Of a stretch of DNA of 64,000 nt, positions 8,351 through 16,169 are shown piece after piece. This stretch comes from Stappia indica (GTDB taxonomy: Bacteria > Pseudomonadota > Alphaproteobacteria > Rhizobiales > Stappiaceae). Each line of letters begins with the position of its first letter. Position 1 is the first letter of the stretch. Position numbers and translations under genes: made by a program. The stretch covers positions 1,116,001-1,180,000 of the forward strand of contig NZ_CP046908.1 of the NCBI RefSeq assembly GCF_009789575.1. The letters run 5' to 3'. The notes below the pieces were generated by a model. The model was not told the origin of the DNA. It searched no databases and worked only from the letters and a program-made list of their open reading frames with translations.

Positions 8351-9796
8351 TCAGCGCGACCAGAAGTCGGGATCGAGCAGCACCAGCACGGTGAACAGTT
8401 CGAGCCGGCCCATCAGCATGGCAAAGGACAGGATCCACTTCGCCCCATCGGGCAGCGGTGCGAAGTTGCCGGCCGGGCCGATGATCGGGCCGAGACCGGG
8501 GCCGACGTTGGAGACCGCCGTTGCCGCCGCCGACAAGGCGGTGACGAGGTCGAGGCCGAAGCCGGACAGCGCCAGCGTGATCGTGCCGACGGAGCCCATG
8601 TAGACAACGAGAAAGGCCAGGACCGAGAAGGACAGCTCCGGCGTCAGGCGGGTATTGGCGTATTGTTCGGACATCACCCGGTTCGGCCGGACCATCCGCC
8701 GCACATGCGCCCGCACGGTGCCGAAGAACACCAGAAAGCGGAAGATCTTGATACCGCCGGACGTGGAACCCGTGCAACCGCCGACAAAGGTCAGCAGCAG
8801 GGCAAGGCCTATCACCGGCGGGCCCCAGGTGGTGTAGTCGCCCATGGCGAAACCCGTCGTCGTGATGATCGAGACGATGTTGAAGGTGGAGGCCAGCAGC
8901 GCCTCCGAGAAATTCATCTCCAGCGCCGCCCCGAGATAGACCGTCACCGCCAGCGAGGTCAGCACCACCAGGCCGAGCAAGGCACGCACCTGCGGGTCGT
9001 TCCACAGCACCAGCGGCCGGCCGCGCAGCGCCTGGATGATAAGAACGAAAGGCATCGCACCCATCAGCATGAAGGTCACCGCGACCCAGCCGGATGCAGG
9101 GTTGGTGAAGAAGGCGAAGGACGCATCATGGGTGGAATAGCCGCCCGTCGAGATCGTCGCCATCGCATGGTTGATCGCATCGAACACCGTCATGCCGGTC
9201 AGCAGGAAGGCCAGCACGCAGACGAAGGTCAGGAACAGGTAGGTGATGCCGAACAGACGGATCAGCTCGACCGAGCGCGCGACGATCTTCTCGCTGCGGT
9301 CCGAGCTTTCGCTCTGAAAGAGCTGCATGCCGCCGATCCGCAGGAACGGCAGCAGCACGATGGCCATGACGACGATGCCGACACCGCCCATCCATTGCAT
9401 CAGGGAGCGCCAGACCAGCAATCCGGGGGGCAAGCTGTCGAGGCCGGACAGCACGGTCGATCCGGTCGTCGTGAAGCCGGACACCGCCTCGAACACCGCA
9501 TCCGCATACCCGATGCCGAGCCACAGGAACGGCAGCGCTCCGAAGGCCGGCAGCGTCAGCCAGGACAGCGTCGTCAGGATGAAGGTCTGGCGGATGTCGA
9601 GCCCTTCGGTCAGCGCACCGCCGACGGCGACGGACAGCAGCAGGCCGATCAGGCCGGTGATCAGCGCCGACATGACAAAGGCCTGCCAGTCGGCATTGCG
9701 CGCGGCGACGTCGACCATCGCCGGGATGAGCATGGCTGTCGCCAGGCCCACATAGAGGAAACCGAGGACGTTGAGCACGGGGCGAAGCGAAATCAC
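8351..9796 (-). CDS. trkH: Potassium uptake protein TrkH
   Basis: The membrane channel subunit of the Trk potassium system, which works with a TrkA regulatory protein not seen here. About 481 residues with many hydrophobic helices. Four selectivity-filter loops are visible: [30 protein letters not shown] and [10 protein letters not shown]. The frame is open far upstream, but a GTG at 9796 ([16 protein letters not shown]) matches the usual N terminus. SfsA follows directly downstream. Confidence 0.92.
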   Translation of the reverse strand: MISLRPVLNVLGFLYVGLATAMLIPAMVDVAARNADWQAFVMSALITGLIGLLLSVAVGGALTEGLDIRQTFILTTLSWLTLPAFGALPFLWLGIGYADAVFEAVSGFTTTGSTVLSGLDSLPPGLLVWRSLMQWMGGVGIVVMAIVLLPFLRIGGMQLFQSESSDRSEKIVARSVELIRLFGITYLFLTFVCVLAFLLTGMTVFDAINHAMATISTGGYSTHDASFAFFTNPASGWVAVTFMLMGAMPFVLIIQALRGRPLVLWNDPQVRALLGLVVLTSLAVTVYLGAALEMNFSEALLASTFNIVSIITTTGFAMGDYTTWGPPVIGLALLLTFVGGCTGSTSGGIKIFRFLVFFGTVRAHVRRMVRPNRVMSEQYANTRLTPELSFSVLAFLVVYMGSVGTITLALSGFGLDLVTALSAAATAVSNVGPGLGPIIGPAGNFAPLPDGAKWILSFAMLMGRLELFTVLVLLDPDFWSR

Positions 9797-10264
9797 GGAA
9801 TGGCGTCTTTCGTCGTCTGGCGTCGTCCGGGATCTGCGATCGTCGTCCCGTCTTGCGATGCGTGGCGGCAATCCTGGTACGGACGGTAGGGCTCGATCCC
9901 GCATGGCCTAGGTCGTGGGACCGGGAACTCTGGAGACCGTACCTGTCGTTCTGTATCTGAAAGCGAGTTTTCCGGCTTATCCGGGAGCGCGCAGGACAGT
10001 GCGCACGAATCCTGCTGATTTTGCGGGCATCTCGGACCTCATCCGCCTGCTGCCTTGCGGCACCGACTGCATGTGGCTGCCAACCTACCATTTTCCCCGG
10101 CCGAGCCAAGTACAAGGCTGAACGGACATGGTCAAGGCTTCGCCCGGAAGCCACGCCTCCCGTGCCGCCCCTCGCCTCATCGCGGCCTTGTCATCTGCAC
10201 TCGCCACCGCCGGCGTCGGAACAATGTCTTCGATCAGGCCGTTTGCAGGGGATGGAGTGGTCGC
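9797..10264. other. Divergent intergenic region between trkH and an mgtC-like gene
   Basis: About 470 bases with no supportable gene. Open frames here are short shadows with arginine- and proline-rich composition. It must contain the promoters for both flanking genes, but no convincing -35/-10 pair, operator or riboswitch was recognised by eye. Confidence 0.4.
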
Positions 10265-10792
10265 ATGCTTGAAACGGATATCGTCCTGAGGCTGTCGCTC
10301 GCCGTTGCCGGCGGCCTCGTCCTGGGTCTCGACCGCGAGCTGCGCGGCATTTCTGCCGGCATTCGCACGCATGGCATCGTGTCGCTGAGTTCGGCGGCGA
10401 TCACGGTGTCCGCGCTTCTGCTCTATGATGCGCTGAGGGTGGATGCCGGCCCGCAGAGCATGGATCCCTTGCGGGTCATCCAGGGACTGGCGCAAGCCAT
10501 CGGCTTCATCGCGGCCGGGACCATCTTCTTCTCCCGCGGCGACGTCCACAACCTGACATCGGCCGCCAATCTCTGGCTTGCCGCCGCGCTGGGAATCGCC
10601 GCAGGCGCGGGCCAGTTCGTCCTGTTCGTTACCGCGCTCGTCCTGGGTGCGGTCCTGCTCACCGGCGTTCGTGTTCTGGAACGCTTCCTGCCCGGACGCG
10701 GCGAACCCGAGCAAACGCAGCCTACCGGGCGACAAGACTCGCGGGACGCACACTCCAACGCTCCGAACCGCGCGGTCACAAGCAAAGACTGA
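10265..10792 (+). CDS. MgtC/SapB family membrane protein
   Basis: A 175-residue inner-membrane protein of the MgtC/SapB family. The hallmark segments are VLGLDRELRGISAGIRTHGIV near residue 20 and IGFIAAGTIFF in the middle. About four to five hydrophobic helices are visible, followed by a polar tail. MgtC proteins modulate Mg homeostasis and F1Fo-ATPase in pathogens; in this organism the role is unknown. A GGGATGGAG ribosome site precedes the ATG at 10265. It is convergent with the cation antiporter gene. Confidence 0.87.
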   Translation: MLETDIVLRLSLAVAGGLVLGLDRELRGISAGIRTHGIVSLSSAAITVSALLLYDALRVDAGPQSMDPLRVIQGLAQAIGFIAAGTIFFSRGDVHNLTSAANLWLAAALGIAAGAGQFVLFVTALVLGAVLLTGVRVLERFLPGRGEPEQTQPTGRQDSRDAHSNAPNRAVTSKD

Positions 10793-10801
10793 CAGGCTGC
10801 T

Positions 10802-10819
10802 GCAGCAGGTCCCTGCTGC
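10802..10819. terminator. Possible bidirectional terminator hairpin
   Basis: GCAGCAG and CTGCTGC form a 7-bp stem with a 4-base loop between two convergent genes (stops at 10792 and 10834). There is no T-run, so termination is only suggested by the position. Confidence 0.3.
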
Positions 10820-10833
10820 GGGGCACTAGCGCC

Positions 10834-11844
10834 TCATGTGACGAAGATCTGGAGCGCGACAGCGCCCGCATAGATGGCAAGCAGCGCTGCGCTTTCCGTC
10901 CCGATGCGGATGGGCCGGGAGCGCTCGCGCAAAATGAGCCCCGCCAGGAGAACCGCCGTCATCATGGCGGCGATAACGACCCAGAAGAAGTCCGAAGGGC
11001 CGGCCGCGTGATAGAGCGAACCGTCCCGATACGAGATGTCCGCGGCCGTCAGGAACAGGGTGTCGAACGTGTTCCCTCCGATGATCCCGCCGATGGCCAG
11101 TTGCAGCGAGCCGCGCCGGACGGCGACCAGCGTGGTCACAAGCTCCGGCATCGAGGTGATCGTCGCCGTCGCCAGCGCACCGACCAGCGAGGCCGAGAGC
11201 GCGAACCTGTCCACCAGCACCGAGGCGCTCGAGGCGATGGCCCAGCCAGCAGTCCCCATGACCACCATCAATCCTGCAAAGCTCGCGAAGAGCGCGGCAG
11301 TGGAGCGCTCGGCTTCGCCGCCGCCTTCCGCCTCCGGCCGGTCTTCCCGGGTATCGGAGGTCGCAACGGGGCGCCACATGGGTTCTGCGCGAATGGAGCG
11401 GCTGGCGACCAGCGACGCGATATAGATGACCGGTATCGCCAGGGAGACAGGATGGACCGACCACAAGGTCACCTCCGGCAGGGTCACCGCGAAGAACGGC
11501 AGCATCAGCAAGCCGAACAGCACCACCGCCTGAAACACATTTACCAGTTCGGCGCCGGCATGTTCGAGATTGGCCCGCCGGTATGTCAGGTCGGCGATGG
11601 CCAGGAACGCCGTCTGGGCGGCGATACCGCCGATGCTGTTGGAGAACGCCAGCGACGCCTGCCCCTCCAGTGCCGCCGTAATCGAGACGATGGTGCCGCT
11701 GAGCGAGGTGGACGCCCCCAGCAGCACCGCCCCGGCAATCGCTTCTCCCAGGCCCGTGCGATCGGCAAGCGTGTCGGCGAGCCTGGTGAGGCGGGTTCCG
11801 CTGACGAAAACTGCAAGGGCTGCCGCGATGAAGACAACCAGCAC
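10834..11844 (-). CDS. Sodium/calcium antiporter-like membrane protein (CaCA superfamily), unusual first alpha repeat
   Basis: A 336-residue polytopic protein with two alpha repeats. The second repeat is canonical (ATITSMPELVT, then GGIIGGNTFDT). In the first repeat the matching segment is GASTSLSGT, so the acidic residue of the usual PE pair is missing. Ion specificity may therefore differ from Ca exchangers. The nearest canonical start in frame is GTG at 11844, but the best ribosome site (AAGGAG at 11880-11885) lies well upstream, with hydrophobic codons between and no ATG/GTG/TTG. The true N terminus is therefore uncertain, and the first helix may begin earlier. Confidence 0.8.
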   Translation of the reverse strand: MLVVFIAAALAVFVSGTRLTRLADTLADRTGLGEAIAGAVLLGASTSLSGTIVSITAALEGQASLAFSNSIGGIAAQTAFLAIADLTYRRANLEHAGAELVNVFQAVVLFGLLMLPFFAVTLPEVTLWSVHPVSLAIPVIYIASLVASRSIRAEPMWRPVATSDTREDRPEAEGGGEAERSTAALFASFAGLMVVMGTAGWAIASSASVLVDRFALSASLVGALATATITSMPELVTTLVAVRRGSLQLAIGGIIGGNTFDTLFLTAADISYRDGSLYHAAGPSDFFWVVIAAMMTAVLLAGLILRERSRPIRIGTESAALLAIYAGAVALQIFVT

Positions 11845-11944
11845 CGTGGTGGTGGACGCGCTGACAAGGATGACGAAATCTCCTTCTTCTGCAGGATTGC
11901 GATGTTTCGGGTAGGGCCGCCAGCCCCGGCGCGCACCGCCGTCT

Positions 11945-12082
11945 CTAGACCAGGGCTCTCACCGCCTCGACCGCCCTGTCGACCTCGGCGTCAAGATTGC
12001 GGATCGAGGGCGTCAGATGCACATGCGCCTGCGCACAAGGTGCGACCGATGCGACGATGCCGCGCTCCCTGAGTGCCGCCAA
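11945..12082 (-). pseudogene. C-terminal remnant of a class V (PLP) aminotransferase
   Basis: The reverse strand encodes about 44 residues ending at TAG (11945), reading ALRERGIVASVAP, then HLTPSIRNLDAEVD and a helical end. This matches the C terminus of class V aminotransferases of the isopenicillin N epimerase / cysteine desulfurase type. No body of the enzyme continues upstream, where the frame degenerates towards the tRNA gene. I read it as a leftover of a deleted gene next to tRNA-Leu. Confidence 0.55.
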
Positions 12083-12268
12083 GCGCAGCTGGAAACGCCG
12101 CCATGAGGGTGGAGCAGATGACGGCGCGAAAACGCCATGGGGAGGCCTCCATGTCTGTCTTGGGAGTCAACGCAAGACCTAGCACATGGTTGCCCGAGGG
12201 AGGGACCATGCCGGCGGCGCAGTTCCAGGTTGAGCATTGGCCGGCGCTTTGCTAGCAGAGAGGCCAGT

Positions 12269-12560
12269 GCGGACGTGGTGGAATTGGTAGACACAAGGGA
12301 CTTGGGTCAAACTTGAGTGCGCCGGCGGAAACGCGGGACGTAGAACTGCTCAAATTCGGGGAACCCTGTCACATGGCGATCCCGAGCCAAGCCCGAGAAA
12401 TCGGGAAGGTGTAGAGACTAGACGGGCAGCACCTAAGGCTTTCGCTACGGTGAAGGTATAGTCCAGACCACAAACGCCGGAAGGCGGCGGCGAAAGCCGT
12501 AGCTGGTACGAAAATCCCTCAGCCTCGGCTATGCGGGTTCGAGTCCCGCCGTCCGTACCA
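12269..12560 (+). tRNA. tRNA-Leu(UAA) interrupted by a group I intron
   Basis: Exon 1 is 12269-12303 and exon 2 is 12511-12560, giving an 85-nt spliced tRNA. The acceptor GCGGACG pairs with CGTCCGT (first pair G-U), and CCA is encoded at 12558-12560. The D arm carries AATTGGTAGAC, and the T arm reads GGGTTCGAGTCCC. Joining the exons gives the anticodon arm AGGGA-CTTAAAA-TCCCT, with anticodon TAA in a 7-base loop and a 5-bp stem. A long class II variable arm follows. The intervening 207 nt lie between anticodon positions 34 and 35. Confidence 0.95.
12304..12510 (+). ncRNA. Self-splicing group I intron in the tRNA-Leu anticodon loop
   Basis: A 207-nt intron with no open frame for a homing nuclease. 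The 5' exon ends in U (12303) and the intron ends in G (12510), as group I introns require. Exon ACUU (12300-12303) can pair with intron GAGU (12315-12318), giving the P1 helix with a U-G pair at the splice site. The conserved core is clear: an R element with GUAGAGACUAGACGG (12411-12425) and an S element AAGGUAUAGUCC (12453-12464). P7 forms from GACUA (12416-12420) with UAGUC (12459-12463). A CCCGAGAAAUCGGG hairpin fits P5. The small size suggests the IC3-type group of bacterial tRNA introns. Confidence 0.93.
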
Positions 12561-12826
12561 GACAGACTGGCTTCACGCGCCGGCTTCTCGGCCGGCTTCC
12601 CCGGCACCCTCCTGCGCCGGCCCTGCGACCGGTGCGGCTCGCCCTTGCGGCGAAAGCGGATTGCGCCCCGCGCCCTCGCGTTTTAAGGCTATTGGAAATC
12701 CCGGCGGAGCCAGTCCCGCCCGACCCTTGCGCCCCGCATGCCTCCCGCATCGCGCGGCGACCGCAGACACTGCGGCGCGGGGGGCGGCAGTCCCGCGACA
12801 CGAACAGCCCGGACGAGCATCTCGCA

Positions 12827-13660
12827 ATGGTCACCTATATCGACGCCGCCACGGCCCCCCTCAAGAATACCGGCCAGATCCGCCTTTACGGGCCGGAGGA
12901 CTTCGCAGGCATGCACAAGGCGGGACAGCTGACCGCACGCTGCCTGGATGCGCTGGTGGAAAAGATCGTTCCCGGCGTCACCACCCAGGAGATCGACGAT
13001 TTCGTCTACCGCTTCGGCGTCGAGAACGGCGCCCTGCCGGCGACGCTGAACTATCGCGGCTACACCAAGTCGACCTGCACCTCGATCAACCATGTCGTCT
13101 GCCACGGCATCCCGAACGACAAGCCGCTCAAGGAAGGCGACATCGTCAATATCGACGTGACCTACATCCTCGAAGGCTGGCACGGCGATTCCAGCCGCAT
13201 GTATGCGGTCGGCAAGCTGAAGCGCGCGGCCGAGCGGCTGGTGGAGGTCACCTACGAATCGCTGCTGCGCGGCATCGAGATGGCCCGGCCCGGCAAGACC
13301 ACCGGCGACATCGGCCACGCGATCCAGAGCTTCGTGGAAGCGGAGCGCTGCTCGGTGGTGCGCGACTTCTGCGGCCACGGTGTCGGCCGTCTGTTCCACG
13401 ACATGCCGAACATCCTGCATTACGGCCGTCCGGGCGAAGGCATCGAGCTGAAGCCGGGGATGATCTTCACCATCGAACCGATGGTCAATCTCGGCCGGCC
13501 GCATGTGAAGGTGCTCGGCGACGGCTGGACCGCCGTCACCCGCGACCGCTCTCTGTCGGCCCAGTTCGAGCACTCGGTCGGCATCACCGCGACGGGGTGC
13601 GAGATCTTCACCCTGTCGCCCGCCGGCCTCGACAATCCGCTGACCTTCGGTCGCGCCTGA
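12827..13660 (+). CDS. map: Methionine aminopeptidase, type I
   Basis: Removes the initiator Met from new proteins. The 277-residue enzyme has all metal and catalytic residues: the first His in [12 protein letters not shown], Asp pairs in NIDVTYI and HGDSS, His in CGHGVG, Glu in FTIEPMV and Glu in QFEHSV. It is slightly longer than the 264-residue Escherichia coli form because of an N-terminal extension. The ATG at 12827 is used, since upstream codons are shadow-like. It is followed 25 bases later by radC. Confidence 0.94.
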   Translation: MVTYIDAATAPLKNTGQIRLYGPEDFAGMHKAGQLTARCLDALVEKIVPGVTTQEIDDFVYRFGVENGALPATLNYRGYTKSTCTSINHVVCHGIPNDKPLKEGDIVNIDVTYILEGWHGDSSRMYAVGKLKRAAERLVEVTYESLLRGIEMARPGKTTGDIGHAIQSFVEAERCSVVRDFCGHGVGRLFHDMPNILHYGRPGEGIELKPGMIFTIEPMVNLGRPHVKVLGDGWTAVTRDRSLSAQFEHSVGITATGCEIFTLSPAGLDNPLTFGRA

Positions 13661-13685
13661 CGACGGCACCACGGGAGGGGGCGGC

Positions 13686-14396
13686 ATGAACGGCACCGAC
13701 GACGGCTTCTCAGACGCTGGCGTCGCTCCGCATTTCCATGGGCACCGCGACCGGCTGCGCCAGCGCTTCCGCGAAGGCGGCCATGCCGCGCTGCAGGATT
13801 ACGAACTGCTCGAGCTGCTGCTGTTCTCGCCGATCCGCCGCGCCGACACCAAGCCCGTGGCCAAGGCGCTGATCGACCGCTTCGGGTCTTTCGCCGAGGT
13901 GCTGGCCGCCCCGCCGGCCCGCCTCAAGGAAGTGCGCGGCGTCGGCGACCGGGTGGTGGACGAGCTGAAGCTCGCCCATGCGGTGGCCGAGCGCTTCCTG
14001 CGCGGCCAGGTTCGCGAGCGCACCGTGCTGTCGTCCTGGTCGCAGGTGATCGACTATGTGCGCACCGCCATGGCCTTTTCCGACCGGGAAGAGTTCCGCA
14101 TCCTCTTCCTCGACAAGAAGAACGCGCTGATCGCCGACGAGGTGCAGCAGCGCGGCACGGTCGACCACACGCCGGTCTATCCGCGCGAGGTGATGAAGCG
14201 GGCGCTGGAGCTTTCCGCCAGCGCGCTGATCCTGGTGCACAACCACCCGTCCGGCGACCCGACGCCCTCGCGCGCCGACATCCAGATGACCAAGCAGATC
14301 GCCGACATTGCCGGCACGCTCGGCATCGTCCTGCACGACCACATCATCGTCGGGCGCGACGGCCACGCGAGTTTCCGCGGCCTGCAGCTGATCTGA
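13686..14396 (+). CDS. radC: RadC-like JAB domain protein
   Basis: A 236-residue RadC protein. The N-terminal half has a helix-hairpin-helix-like region around [12 protein letters not shown]. The C-terminal JAMM metalloprotease fold carries [16 protein letters not shown] with His185 and His187 as zinc ligands. The name comes from an old link to DNA repair, which is disputed; the biochemical activity is unknown. A very strong ribosome site (GGGAGGGGGCGGC) precedes the ATG at 13686. It is probably cotranscribed with map. Confidence 0.92.
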   Translation: MNGTDDGFSDAGVAPHFHGHRDRLRQRFREGGHAALQDYELLELLLFSPIRRADTKPVAKALIDRFGSFAEVLAAPPARLKEVRGVGDRVVDELKLAHAVAERFLRGQVRERTVLSSWSQVIDYVRTAMAFSDREEFRILFLDKKNALIADEVQQRGTVDHTPVYPREVMKRALELSASALILVHNHPSGDPTPSRADIQMTKQIADIAGTLGIVLHDHIIVGRDGHASFRGLQLI

Positions 14397-14454
14397 AGCT
14401 CCGAACAGCGCCGTCAGACAGCACCCCGGCAGCGACACCCCGTCGCAGCCGTGC

Positions 14455-14495
14455 TTGACGTTTATCAACGTTCTGCCACACGCCGGCGCTAGGAT
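14455..14495 (+). promoter_or_regulatory. Fnr/FixK-type box with -10 element (class II promoter)
   Basis: TTGACGTTTATCAA at 14455-14468 fits the Fnr/FixK consensus TTGAY-N4-ATCAA exactly. A TAGGAT -10-like element lies at 14490-14495. If transcription starts near 14503, the box is centred at about -41.5, the class II activation distance. The gene 60 bases downstream is a phasin-like protein with a good ribosome site. This predicts induction under low oxygen. Confidence 0.65.
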
Positions 14496-14563
14496 GGTCC
14501 TTGCGGTCGTGGACGGCCGCAACGCCTGTCCCCGCAAAGGGACGCCGCAGGGAGGACCGCACG

Positions 14564-14962
14564 ATGGCAGATACTCGCAAGACCGCTTCCGAGGACGGCG
14601 TCAATGCCTCCCTCACCCCGTTCGAGATGGCCTATTGCAATCCGATGGTTCTGATCGGGCGCATGCAATCCGAGGCGCTGCGCGCGACACTGGACCGGCA
14701 AGTCGAGATGGTCGACTTCCTGCGCCTGCGGGTGGAAAAGGACGTCCGTCTCGCCGAGCGCCTGCTGCAGGCGCGCCAGCCCGTCGACGTCGTTGCGGCC
14801 TGCACCGAGTTCTGCAGCGATGCGCTCGAGGATTACGCCCGCGAGGGCTTCCGCGCGGCCAATCTTGTGCCAGAGGTCGCGGCGGAGGCGGCCGAACGGG
14901 CCGCCCGCGACGCGGAAGAAGTCTCCGACGAGTTGAAGGCGGCCTCTCTCGTCGTCGCCTGA
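14564..14962 (+). CDS. Phasin-like protein, predicted low-oxygen induced
   Basis: A 132-residue helical protein with strings of Glu, Arg and Ala and the segment QVEMVDFLRLRVEKDVRLAE, similar to the phasin family that coats polyhydroxyalkanoate granules. GGGAGGACCGCACG precedes the ATG at 14564. An Fnr/FixK box stands about 100 bases upstream. It is convergent with ackA. Phasin-like small proteins also occur in stress regulons without PHA, so granule binding is inference. Confidence 0.7.
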   Translation: MADTRKTASEDGVNASLTPFEMAYCNPMVLIGRMQSEALRATLDRQVEMVDFLRLRVEKDVRLAERLLQARQPVDVVAACTEFCSDALEDYAREGFRAANLVPEVAAEAAERAARDAEEVSDELKAASLVVA

Positions 14963-14978
14963 CGGCGCACCGCAACAC

Positions 14979-16169
14979 TCACGAAGCCGGCAGGTCGCGG
15001 ACATGCTCCGCGATCATCGCCTCCTCGTCGGTGGCGATCACCCGCACTTCGACAGCGCTGTCCGCCGCAGAGATGACCGGTGCCGCGTCCGCGTTCGCAG
15101 CCCTGTCGAGCCGCACGCCGAGCCATCCCAGCCGCTCGCAGACCCGCTCGCGGATTTCGGGCGCATTCTCGCCGATGCCGGCGGTGAAGACGAACCCGTC
15201 CAGCCCGCCGAGCACGCTGGCCAGCGCACCTGTCTCGCGCACGATGCGATGGACGAAGACGTCGACCGCCTCGGCCGCCGCCGGCTCCGCGCTCTCCAGC
15301 AGCACCCGCATGTCGTTGGAAATGCCGGAAAGCCCCAGCAGTCCTGCGCGCGTGTAGAGCAGCCGCTCCGTCTCGTCGATGGACAGCCCTTCCCAGCGCA
15401 TCAGGTGCAGCAGGGCGCCGGGGTCGAGTGCGCCGCAGCGCGTGCCCATCACCAGCCCGTCCAGCGCCGTGAAGCCCATGGTCGTGTCGATGCTCTCGCC
15501 GCCCCTCAAGGCGCACATGCTGGCGCCGTTGCCCAGATGCGCCGCGATCACCCGCCCGCCATGCACCTGCGGCGAGACGACCGCCAGCCGCCGCGAAACG
15601 TACTCATAGGAGAGACCATGAAAGCCGTAGCGGCGGATGCCGCGCCGCTCGAACTCGCGCGGCAGGGCGAAGCGCGTCGCCACCGCCGGCATCGTGCGGT
15701 GAAAGGCCGTGTCGAAGCACACGACCTGCCGGATGCCGGGCCGTGTGCGGGCGATCTCGCGGATCGGTGCGAGATTGTGCGGCACGTGCAGCGGCGCCAG
15801 TTCCGCCAGGCTGCCGAGCAGGTCCAGGAGCTCCGGCGTCACCTCCTCGGGTGCCCTGTGGCCGGCCCCGCCATGCACCACACGGTGGCCGATACCGGCA
15901 AGATGCCGCCCGTGGAGTTCGCCGTCGAGCCGGGAAAGGAGATGCTCGAGCGAGGCCTCGAAACCGGTCTGTTCCCAGGCCTCGTCGGCGAGCAACTCAC
16001 CGTCCGCGTCCTTCACCCGGAAGCGCTGGCCAGCTCCGTCCTCGCGCAGTTCGCCCCGCCGCCAGGCCTGCAGGGCGCCGTCCGCGGCAACATCGAAGAT
16101 CGCGAACTTGATGCTCGATGAGCCCGCATTGAGCGTCAGGATCGCTCCGGTCTCGCCTGCCCCGCTCAC
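14979..16169 (-). CDS. ackA: Acetate (or short-chain acyl) kinase
   Basis: Transfers phosphate between acetyl phosphate and ADP, making ATP from acetyl-CoA with the neighbouring Pta. The 396-residue protein has the ASKHA fold motifs: NAGSSSIKF at the N terminus, FHGLSYEYV and HLGNGASMCAL in the middle, DTTMGFTALDGLVMGTRCG, and FTAGIGENAPEIR near the end. The GTG at 16169 overlaps the TGA of the pta gene (GTGA), indicating coupling. Length is usual. Confidence 0.92.
   Translation of the reverse strand: MSGAGETGAILTLNAGSSSIKFAIFDVAADGALQAWRRGELREDGAGQRFRVKDADGELLADEAWEQTGFEASLEHLLSRLDGELHGRHLAGIGHRVVHGGAGHRAPEEVTPELLDLLGSLAELAPLHVPHNLAPIREIARTRPGIRQVVCFDTAFHRTMPAVATRFALPREFERRGIRRYGFHGLSYEYVSRRLAVVSPQVHGGRVIAAHLGNGASMCALRGGESIDTTMGFTALDGLVMGTRCGALDPGALLHLMRWEGLSIDETERLLYTRAGLLGLSGISNDMRVLLESAEPAAAEAVDVFVHRIVRETGALASVLGGLDGFVFTAGIGENAPEIRERVCERLGWLGVRLDRAANADAAPVISAADSAVEVRVIATDEEAMIAEHVRDLPAS

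Noticed and set aside
12152-12176. GTCTTG...CAAGAC inverted repeat near the tRNA gene as an attachment site
   Set aside because: Short 6-bp arms, no integrase gene and no repeat of the tRNA end; chance is likely.
14455-14495. TTGACG and TAGGAT as a sigma-70 -35/-10 pair
   Set aside because: The spacing is 29 bases, far from 17; the Fnr/FixK box reading explains the arrangement better.
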